In this document: positions 1 through 4,675 of the stretch, one piece after another
Layout of the letters: each line of letters starts with the position of its first letter
How positions within the stretch are numbered: position 1 is the first letter of the stretch
NCBI GenBank assembly: GCA_028685945.1
Contig: JAQUCZ010000028.1
Coordinates: forward strand, 1-8,572
Source: Sulfurimonadaceae bacterium
GTDB taxonomy: Bacteria; Campylobacterota; Campylobacteria; Campylobacterales; Sulfurimonadaceae
DNA: 8,572 bases
Direction: 5' to 3'
The notes under the pieces: model-generated
Told to the model about the DNA's origin: nothing
Database searches by the model: none
What the model saw: only the letters and a program-made list of their open reading frames with translations
Position numbers and translations under genes: made by a program

Positions 1-376
1 TAACGAGGTCAACCTGACGGTTGTAAGAGCTTCCACCGTAGATAGTTACGGTTTTGATACCGAGGTTTCTGCCGTATTTAAAAAGCTCGTCGCTTACTTG
101 TGTTGCAAGTTCGCGTGTCGGGGTAATAACCAAAAGCTCTACACCGCCGTTAAGGTTCATATTGCTCAGTGCCGGCAATCCGAATGCTGCCGTTTTTCCT
201 GTTCCCGTGTGGGCTTGACCGACCATATCGTGCCCTGCCAATACGACGGGGATCGCTTCTGCTTGAATCGGGCTTGGAGCCGTGAAACCTGCTTCCTTGA
301 TACTTCTGAGTATCTCTTTTTTCAATCCTAAATCTTCAAAGAGGATCGTTTGTTCTTGTTGTGCATTTTCTTGCAT
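1..376 (-). CDS. DEAD-box ATP-dependent RNA helicase, N-terminal part (cut by window edge)
   Basis: This is the start of a cytoplasmic DEAD-box RNA helicase, an enzyme that unwinds or remodels RNA duplexes using ATP (ribosome assembly, mRNA decay or cold adaptation in known family members). About 125 residues are visible. F13 and APSPIQ (33-38) form the Q motif, AHTGTGKT (55-62) is the Walker A/motif I, PTRELA (86-91) is motif Ia, and the YGG at 113-115 is the conserved GG region. The DEAD box itself and the C-terminal RecA domain lie beyond the left edge. Two adjacent ATG codons (379 and 376) could start it. The AAAGG at 383-387 is 6 bases from the second and only 3 from the first, so I chose 376, but 379 would overlap the leader ORF by ATGA. 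The His in Walker A replaces the more usual Gln. Subfamily (DeaD/CsdA, RhlE) cannot be settled from this part. Confidence 0.93.
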   Translation of the reverse strand, partial: MQENAQQEQTILFEDLGLKKEILRSIKEAGFTAPSPIQAEAIPVVLAGHDMVGQAHTGTGKTAAFGLPALSNMNLNGGVELLVITPTRELATQVSDELFKYGRNLGIKTVTIYGGSSYNRQVDLV

Positions 377-408
377 CATCTACCTTTAATTGTAAGGAGA
401 TGATACAT
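376..408 (-). CDS. possible 10-codon leader peptide upstream of the helicase
   Basis: A tiny reading frame, MYHLLTIKGR then stop, lies in the helicase leader. On the minus strand it is preceded by AAGGAGAAGG (424-415), with the second AAGG 6 bases from its ATG. Its TGA stop overlaps the first possible helicase ATG (379) in an ATGA junction, the geometry typical of translational coupling. This is what the sequence shows; that it is translated is inference. It may be chance in a short leader. Confidence 0.35.
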   Translation of the reverse strand: MYHLLTIKGR

Positions 409-424
409 AAAATACCTTCTCCTT
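394..424 (-). promoter_or_regulatory. possible 5'-leader hairpin that masks a Shine-Dalgarno sequence
   Basis: AAGGAGA (394-400 on the plus strand) is exactly complementary to TCTCCTT (418-424), giving a 7-bp stem with a 17-base loop. In the minus-strand transcript the upstream arm is the strong AAGGAGA Shine-Dalgarno of the leader ORF and the downstream arm lies inside that ORF. Folding would hide the ribosome site. The complementarity is seen; a regulatory role is a guess. Confidence 0.3.
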
Positions 425-438
425 GAAATATAAACGGA

Positions 439-444
439 ATTATA
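439..444 (-). promoter_or_regulatory. -10 box of the helicase promoter
   Basis: The minus strand reads TATAAT here, preceded by a run of T (minus-strand complement of 448-454) and without a good -35 hexamer. A T-tract plus TATAAT is the usual sigma-70 promoter form in Campylobacterota. Transcription would start near 432, giving a leader of about 55 bases before the helicase start. Confidence 0.6.
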
Positions 445-483
445 TCTAAAAAAATGGTTGAGTTTATTAAAATTTTATATATT

Positions 484-493
484 ACTAATTAGT
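484..493. promoter_or_regulatory. short AT-rich palindrome in the divergent intergenic region
   Basis: ACTAATTAGT is a perfect 10-bp palindrome between the divergent helicase and rmuC promoters, flanked by ATATAT stretches. It could be an operator, but such palindromes arise easily in DNA this AT-rich. The rest of the 380-612 gap holds only the promoters and leader described. Confidence 0.2.
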
Positions 494-582
494 TAAGTTT
501 ATATATGGTTAAACGTAACATATTATGAAAAATGATGATTGGCAATATGCAATATTTTTAGTACATGCCATGAAAGATTGCG

Positions 583-588
583 TATAAT
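583..588 (+). promoter_or_regulatory. -10 box of the rmuC promoter
   Basis: TATAAT preceded by TTGCG (extended -10 like) sits 24 bases before the rmuC ATG. The upstream DNA is AT-rich with T-runs but has no convincing TTGACA. Initiation near 595 would leave a leader of under 20 bases that still contains the GAGG ribosome site. Confidence 0.65.
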
Positions 589-612
589 TGAACTTTTTTA
601 AAGCGAGGTGAA

Positions 613-1863
613 ATGGTGGATTTGAATATGGTTTTGGCTGTTGCGAGCTTTGTCGCTCTTTTGGTTTTGCTCTCACTTTATTTGAGACAAAAGGATCTGC
701 TTGTACTTTTAAAAGAGGAGGGGGAGAAAAAAGATACCCTTTTGGGGGTGCTTGCAAAAGAGAAAAATGCTCTGGAACTCTCCAACGCGGTGCTGCAATC
801 AAAGATTGAGATTGAACAAAAGAGCTTCGAGGAGAAGATCCGACTTTTAAAAGAGGCAAAAGAGGAGCTTTCCAAAGAGTTCCAACACCTCTCTTCCCAA
901 ATATTTGAAGAGAAAACAAAACAGTTTTCCCAAACCCACAAGAGCCAGTTCGAGATGCTATTGCAACCCTTTAGGGAGCAGATAGCCAATTTTTCACTCC
1001 AATCAAAAGAGCAGTTTTTAAACGAAACCAAAGAGCGCCATCTGCTGCGCGATGAATTGCAACGTCTTAAACAGATGAACGAACAGCTCTCCCAAGATGC
1101 GCTCAATCTTACAAAAGCGCTCAAAGGGGAGAATAAAACACAGGGGAATTGGGGCGAGATAGTTTTGGAGAGGGTGCTTGAGCAGTCGGGATTGCGCGAA
1201 GGGGTAGAGTATGAGCTGCAAAAAAGCTATAAAAATGAGGATGGAAAAACCTACCGTCCCGACGTTATCGTGCATCTGCCGCACGAGCGCGACGTGATCA
1301 TAGATGCGAAGGTCTCTTTGGCGGCGTATGATCGTTATGTAGCGGCGGATGATGCGAATGAAAAACAACAAGCGCTTAAAGAGCATCTTTTGAGTGTATC
1401 GTCGCATATAAAGGGTTTAGGCACGAAACGCTACGAAAAACTCGAAGGGGTCAAAACACTCGATTACGTATTGCTGTTTATGCCTATCGAAGGGGCATTT
1501 ATGCTTGCTCTGCAAGAGGACGGCTCTTTTTTTAAACGCGCATACGAAAACAATATCTTGGTGGTTTCCCCCGCAACGCTTTTGGTGACCCTGCGTACTA
1601 TCGAGCATATATGGCGTACGCGGCGCCAAGAGGAATCGGCACAAGAGATCGTTAAAGAAGCCGAAGCGATGTATGAAAAACTGGTACTTTTCGTAGAAGA
1701 TATGGAAGCGATCGGAGGCGCACTGAGTAAAACCCAAAACAGTTACGAGAGCGCTATGAAGCGTTTAAGTTTCGGACGTGGCAACGTGATCGCACGGGCG
1801 CAAAAGCTCAAAGAACTCGGGATAAAACCCACAAAAGAGCTCCCTTTAAATTTTTCTGAATAA
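613..1863 (+). CDS. rmuC: DNA recombination protein RmuC homologue
   Basis: A 416-residue RmuC-family protein. In E. coli, RmuC limits recombination at inverted repeats; the family has a PD-(D/E)XK-like nuclease fold, but its biochemical role is poorly defined. Residues 5-24 are a hydrophobic membrane anchor, and about 28-170 is charged, heptad-like and probably coiled coil. The conserved RmuC domain follows: GNWGE (178-182), RPDVIV (215-220) and DAKVSL (231-236), whose acidic and Lys residues fit the nuclease-like core, then MPIEGAF (290-296), SPATL (319-323) and the late conserved block SFGRGNVIARA (386-396). Length is normal for the family. GAGG at 605-608 lies 4 bases from the ATG; an in-frame ATG at 628 is less well placed. 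It has its own promoter and appears monocistronic. The helicase upstream is divergent, and the next gene has a separate promoter 46 bases after the stop. Confidence 0.93.
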   Translation: MVDLNMVLAVASFVALLVLLSLYLRQKDLLVLLKEEGEKKDTLLGVLAKEKNALELSNAVLQSKIEIEQKSFEEKIRLLKEAKEELSKEFQHLSSQIFEEKTKQFSQTHKSQFEMLLQPFREQIANFSLQSKEQFLNETKERHLLRDELQRLKQMNEQLSQDALNLTKALKGENKTQGNWGEIVLERVLEQSGLREGVEYELQKSYKNEDGKTYRPDVIVHLPHERDVIIDAKVSLAAYDRYVAADDANEKQQALKEHLLSVSSHIKGLGTKRYEKLEGVKTLDYVLLFMPIEGAFMLALQEDGSFFKRAYENNILVVSPATLLVTLRTIEHIWRTRRQEESAQEIVKEAEAMYEKLVLFVEDMEAIGGALSKTQNSYESAMKRLSFGRGNVIARAQKLKELGIKPTKELPLNFSE

Positions 1864-1908
1864 AACCTATGGCGGTGCGTTTATTAAGAATTTTTCAAAC
1901 AATGCGGG

Positions 1909-1914
1909 TATAAT
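1909..1914 (+). promoter_or_regulatory. -10 box of the metal-efflux operon promoter
   Basis: TATAAT in the context GGGTATAATTGCC, with a T-run (1890-1895) upstream, lies 28 bases before the GTG of the small gene. It closely resembles the rmuC promoter (GCGTATAATTGAA). It is the only clear promoter I see ahead of the four efflux-region genes. No obvious operator palindrome for a MerR- or CopY-type metal sensor overlaps it. Confidence 0.65.
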
Positions 1915-1941
1915 TGCCGCTAAAAAAGAAAAGTATACATT

Positions 1942-2238
1942 GTGAAGAAAATCAAAAATTTTGTTGTGGTGTTTGTTTTATTTTCTTTTACCTTTCTTGT
2001 CTTTCACGACGCGGTGATTGAGACGGGGGAGTTTCCCTCGTACGGCGTGGTGATGGATGAGAAAACAAAGCTCGACACCTCGGGCGAGATCCATAAAGCT
2101 TTGCATCTTTTTGTGGCTCTTAGCAATGTAGAGTTTGATTTTTTAGCTTTTGAATTACCCCGCCAGCACCCTTCTTCCACTCTTTGCTCTCTTACCTCCT
2201 TTAAAAAATTTGTTTTGGAACGACCCCCTCTGGCGTAA
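1942..2238 (+). CDS. small secreted or membrane-anchored protein of unknown function, first gene of the efflux region
   Basis: A 98-residue protein that I cannot assign to a named family with confidence. It starts at GTG (an in-frame stop at 1921-1923 rules out a longer form), has two N-terminal lysine-rich positions followed by a hydrophobic stretch at 7-21 (signal peptide or anchor), and therefore a periplasmic remainder of about 75 residues. That remainder holds four His (22, 51, 55, 76), including H-x3-H at 51-55, a single Cys (82), and ends in ERPPLA. A C-terminal R-x-PP or RPP tail is a feature I recall of small DUF2946/CopL-like proteins near copper-resistance genes, but the His/Met-rich part of those is absent, so the resemblance is weak. 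The ribosome site is poor (AAGAAAAG only). It lies just after the operon promoter and, without the inserted element that follows, would be 40 bases from the channel gene. A role as an accessory metal-binding or sensing protein is inference. Confidence 0.65.
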   Translation: MKKIKNFVVVFVLFSFTFLVFHDAVIETGEFPSYGVVMDEKTKLDTSGEIHKALHLFVALSNVEFDFLAFELPRQHPSSTLCSLTSFKKFVLERPPLA

Positions 2239-2250
2239 TTTTTTCCCGTT

Positions 2251-2258
2251 ATTACTGA
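2251..2258 (+). repeat. left target-site duplication of the MITE-like element
   Basis: ATTACTGA, an exact direct copy of 2402-2409, directly abutting the left inverted repeat. The match stops at both ends (T before the left copy against A before the right copy). Confidence 0.7.
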
Positions 2259-2275
2259 TTGATGTTACGCACTTT
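2259..2275 (+). repeat. left terminal inverted repeat
   Basis: TTGATGTTACGCACTTT pairs with the right repeat at 15 of 17 positions; the two mismatches are adjacent (TG against CC at positions 5-6). Its inner part also forms an arm of the internal hairpin at 2270-2296. Confidence 0.75.
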
Positions 2276-2296
2276 ATGAGCAAAGCCCATAAAGTG
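2270..2296 (+). repeat. subterminal hairpin inside the MITE-like element
   Basis: CACTTTATG (2270-2278) pairs perfectly with CATAAAGTG (2288-2296). After one A/C mismatch the GC at 2280-2281 pairs with the GC at 2285-2286, leaving an AAA loop, for 11 pairs in 27 bases. Two shorter hairpins follow in the element: AGGGACA/TGTCCCT (2299-2314) and TCCCG/CGGGA (2341-2353). Confidence 0.7.
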
Positions 2297-2385
2297 GCAG
2301 GGACAAATGTCCCTACAACCCCCTAAAGCTACCCGCATCTTCCCGATACGGGAGAAAAACTGACAACTTACACCCTTTCTAAAAG

Positions 2386-2402
2386 AAAGTGCGTAAGGTC
2401 AA
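2386..2402 (-). repeat. right terminal inverted repeat
   Basis: Read on the minus strand, TTGACCTTACGCACTTT. The core TTACGCACTTT (11 bases) is identical to the left repeat. The inner edge overlaps a small hairpin, CTTTCT/AGAAAG (2375-2380 with 2384-2389). Confidence 0.75.
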
Positions 2403-2409
2403 TTACTGA
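2402..2409 (+). repeat. right target-site duplication of the MITE-like element
   Basis: ATTACTGA, the second direct copy, just outside the right inverted repeat. Its first A may belong to the element instead, giving a 7-bp duplication. Confidence 0.7.
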
Positions 2410-2429
2410 AAAAAATAGAAAGGTCGGTT

Positions 2430-3617
2430 ATGAAGAAAAAAATAGTTTTTTTGCTTCTTCTGCCGTTTGGATTGCAAGCAACATCTCTCGATGAGATCCT
2501 TGCAAATGCGCAGAAGAGCCATTATGTAGAAACATTAAAGCAAAACGATCTTGCTTTGAATGCTCAAATAAAAGCCCAAGCGGCATTTGAACCCTTAGAA
2601 CTGAATTTGGGAATCGCACATGCCAAGAATCCGGATGAAAACGGAGCCGAATATGCTCTTGGAATTTCTCAATCGCTCGCGTATCCGCTTGCGGGGAATG
2701 CAAAAGATACGCAGGTAAGCGAATTTTCGGCAGCATCGCAAAAAGAGACGGAGTATAAAACAAACCTGTTTTTGCTTGAGATAAGTGAACAATATTATAT
2801 GGCATGTACCTCGATAGAGCGACTTGGGATACTCAAAGAGTTGTTGTCGCAGCAAGAGGAGCGTCTTGTACAACTTGAAGAAGCCTATGCAGTAGGAGAA
2901 ATTTCAAAAAGAGAATTATTGGTGCATCGCTTGGACTTAGTCTCGTTGCGCCAAGAGATACGCTCGTATGAAAGGGAGTCACAAGCAAAAAGGGAACTTT
3001 TGGGCGAGACGGTCGATTTTATGGAGGTAGGTGCTTTGGCATGTAGCGATCTTAGAGAGCCACGCGCTTTAGAGTCGCTACAAAACTTTGAAGGGCATGC
3101 TCGGCTGCAAGCAATTACACATCGCATTAACGCCGCAAATGCATCCTATGCGATGCAAGATACGCTGCTAGGCTCTTTGGGGTATGCGCTCTCGTACGAA
3201 AAAGAGCTTGATACGACCCGTTACTCTTTCGCGCTAAGTATCCCTTTGGGAGGTACGAGCCGGCAAAAAGAACAAAATCGTTTGGAAGCTTTGCATACAA
3301 CCCAAAGCCACCGCGAGGAGTTGTCGCTTTTAGAAATCCAAACGGCACATGCCATACAAACCCTTTCTCTTAAAATTGAAACCCTTGTTCAAGAGTACAA
3401 AACTATGTACGAAGAGATTATCCCTTTATCGCAAGAGCTTTTGGATTTGGAAAAGCTCTCTTACGCTCAAGGGGAGAGTGCTCTATTGGAATATTTGGAT
3501 GCAGGACGTTCTTATAAGTCCCATTTGTTACAAGGGATGCAAATCAAACAGGAATATTACGAGGCGCTTTTTGCATTGTATAAAAAAGCCGACGTATCGA
3601 TCGAGGAGATAAAATGA
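2430..3617 (+). CDS. TolC/CusC-family outer-membrane efflux channel
   Basis: A 395-residue outer-membrane component of a tripartite efflux system; three copies would form the exit duct through the outer membrane and periplasm. A signal peptide covers about 1-17 (MKKK, a Leu-rich core, then LQA). The rest shows the two-fold TolC repeat: short amphipathic beta pairs at about 56-64/74-87 and 249-257/263-273, each followed by long helical arms (about 95-195 and 276-385). Each helical half has the conserved turn-and-helix segment, AYAVGEISKREL (152-163) and SYAQGESALLEYLDAG (344-359). It is shorter than E. coli TolC or CusC (over 450 residues), and I see no lipobox Cys, so it is probably not lipidated as CusC is. 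AAAGG (2419-2423) lies 6 bases from the ATG. The stop overlaps the next start by 4 bases (ATGA), so it is translated with the adaptor. The MITE-like element sits just upstream. Confidence 0.9.
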   Translation: MKKKIVFLLLLPFGLQATSLDEILANAQKSHYVETLKQNDLALNAQIKAQAAFEPLELNLGIAHAKNPDENGAEYALGISQSLAYPLAGNAKDTQVSEFSAASQKETEYKTNLFLLEISEQYYMACTSIERLGILKELLSQQEERLVQLEEAYAVGEISKRELLVHRLDLVSLRQEIRSYERESQAKRELLGETVDFMEVGALACSDLREPRALESLQNFEGHARLQAITHRINAANASYAMQDTLLGSLGYALSYEKELDTTRYSFALSIPLGGTSRQKEQNRLEALHTTQSHREELSLLEIQTAHAIQTLSLKIETLVQEYKTMYEEIIPLSQELLDLEKLSYAQGESALLEYLDAGRSYKSHLLQGMQIKQEYYEALFALYKKADVSIEEIK

Positions 3618-4675
3618 AAAAAATCACAGCTTTATGGATGGTACTTTTTGCGCTTTGCGATGCGAAGTTGATCGAGATGACGCAAAAACAAAAAGAGGAT
3701 TTGGGGATCGATGTCGCAATGCCGACTTTGGTGGAGTTTATGCAGTATGGCCCATTTAACGGGCGCATTTTCAAGGAACACAAAGATATTCAGGCGCTTA
3801 GTTTTGCGTATGAGGGGATTGTCGAAGAGATTTATGTCAAAAAAAATCAGCCTATCGAAGCAGGGGATAAACTTTTAGCTTTGGCAAGTCAAGAGCTTCT
3901 TACGCTGCAAAGCGAGTATCTGAATGCGTTAGAGGCACTCGAACAAGCACAAAAAAATCTTCAAAGAGACGAAAAGCTTTTAACAGGCGGCATCATCTCC
4001 CAAAAAAGATTTTTAGAGTCCCAAAAAGAGGAAAAAAAATGTGCCAATACGGTTGCACTTTTACGCGAACGTTTGTATGTCGGCGGTTTGGACAAGCAGG
4101 CACTCTCAGAGCTGAAACAAACGCGTTTGCCTAAAAAACAGGTGACGCTCTATGCACCTTTTGCAGGTGTTGTGGAGGAGATTCACGTTGTCAAAGGGGA
4201 AAAAGCAATCCAAGCGCAAAAACTGATAACCTTTGTGCGCCATGGGGCACTTTATGTAACGTTTGAGGTGCCGCTTGAGGTTGCGGCACATATCTCCTAC
4301 GGGGATGTGTGTTCCCTAGGAACAAACGAAGCGAGTATCGTTTCGGTTGCCAAGAGCGTTTCTTTAAACTCGCAGTCGGTGGAGGTGCGCGCTTTATTGA
4401 ACAGCCGTGATTATCGTGTTAACCAAATTGTTGCGCTGCGCGTACGCAAGAGTATCCCATCGGGGTATAGGGTCAAAAAAAGTGCGGTCGTTTTTTATCA
4501 AAACAAACCCTATATTTTTGTCGCAAAAAAAGAGGGGTTTGAGAGTGTCTCAGTCGTTATCGTAAGCGAATCGCAGGAGCACTACACGATCGATGCACCG
4601 ATCTACCCTCATGACGCTATCGCTACAAAAGCAACGTCGGCATTACTTGGAGCCATGGAGGGAGAAGATGAGTGA
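3614..4675 (+). CDS. RND efflux periplasmic adaptor (CusB/CzcB-type membrane fusion protein)
   Basis: A 353-residue adaptor linking the inner-membrane pump to the outer-membrane channel. An N-terminal signal (about 1-17, ending CDA) has a Cys at 15 but no convincing lipobox. The barrel-sandwich (lipoyl-like) halves are at about 64-92 (FAYEGIVEEIYVKKNQPIEAGD) and 179-208 (LYAPFAGVVEEIHVVKGE), flanking a helical hairpin of about 93-165. Beta-barrel and membrane-proximal domains occupy about 210-345. Compared with CusB it is short and has no Met-rich N-terminal copper site and no His-rich tail, so metal loading of the pump by this protein is not evident. GAGGAG (3603-3608) lies 5 bases from the ATG. 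It overlaps the channel gene by 4 bases and the pump gene by 8, so the three should be made in fixed proportion. Confidence 0.9.
   Translation: MKKITALWMVLFALCDAKLIEMTQKQKEDLGIDVAMPTLVEFMQYGPFNGRIFKEHKDIQALSFAYEGIVEEIYVKKNQPIEAGDKLLALASQELLTLQSEYLNALEALEQAQKNLQRDEKLLTGGIISQKRFLESQKEEKKCANTVALLRERLYVGGLDKQALSELKQTRLPKKQVTLYAPFAGVVEEIHVVKGEKAIQAQKLITFVRHGALYVTFEVPLEVAAHISYGDVCSLGTNEASIVSVAKSVSLNSQSVEVRALLNSRDYRVNQIVALRVRKSIPSGYRVKKSAVVFYQNKPYIFVAKKEGFESVSVVIVSESQEHYTIDAPIYPHDAIATKATSALLGAMEGEDE
4657..4661 (+). promoter_or_regulatory. ribosome binding site that fixes the pump start at 4668
   Basis: GGAGG, 6 bases before ATG 4668 and inside the 3' end of the adaptor gene. A longer frame open from 4593 would add 25 residues rich in Arg, Gln and His that do not look like an RND N-terminus and has no such site, whereas the protein from 4668 begins MSERLVSFAL and runs straight into the first membrane helix as in known family members. 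Confidence 0.8.

Larger units (their letters stand above)
2259..2402. mobile_element. MITE-like non-coding insertion with terminal inverted repeats and target duplication
   Basis: About 143-144 bp with no coding capacity. Its ends are inverted repeats: TTGATGTTACGCACTTT (2259-2275) against the complement of 2386-2402, TTGACCTTACGCACTTT (15 of 17 identical). Both sides carry the direct repeat ATTACTGA (2251-2258 and 2402-2409), which shares one base with the right end, so the duplication is 7 or 8 bp depending on where the end is set. The inside is rich in hairpins. These are the marks of a miniature inverted-repeat transposable element moved in trans by a transposase elsewhere. The family cannot be named: an 8-bp duplication suits several IS families. 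It separates the first efflux-region gene from the channel gene, ending 20-27 bases before the channel start codon. Confidence 0.75.

Noticed and set aside
98..331. A 77-codon Cys-rich frame on the plus strand at the left edge
   Set aside because: It is antisense to the DEAD-box helicase, whose Walker A and PTRELA motifs fall in the same bases.
539..570. TGGCA...TGCCA inverted repeat just upstream of the rmuC promoter
   Set aside because: It has only 5-bp arms about 20 bases apart in AT-rich DNA, which is expected by chance.
509..919. A 136-codon open frame on the minus strand overlapping the start of rmuC
   Set aside because: It lies antisense to the rmuC N-terminus and promoter, its composition is unlike a folded protein, and rmuC is unambiguous.
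2341..2360. TCCCG/CGGGA hairpin followed by GAGAAAAA as a terminator after the small gene
   Set aside because: The stem is only 5 bp and is followed by A, not T, on the plus strand; on the minus strand no T-run follows the stem either.
2259..2402. The hairpin-rich gap as a riboswitch or CRISPR fragment
   Set aside because: There are no spaced direct repeats for CRISPR and no recognisable riboswitch core; terminal inverted repeats with a flanking duplication explain it better.
4593..4667. A 25-residue N-terminal extension of the RND pump
   Set aside because: The extension would lie wholly inside the adaptor gene, has no ribosome site, and is unlike RND N-termini; GGAGG before ATG 4668 gives the natural start.
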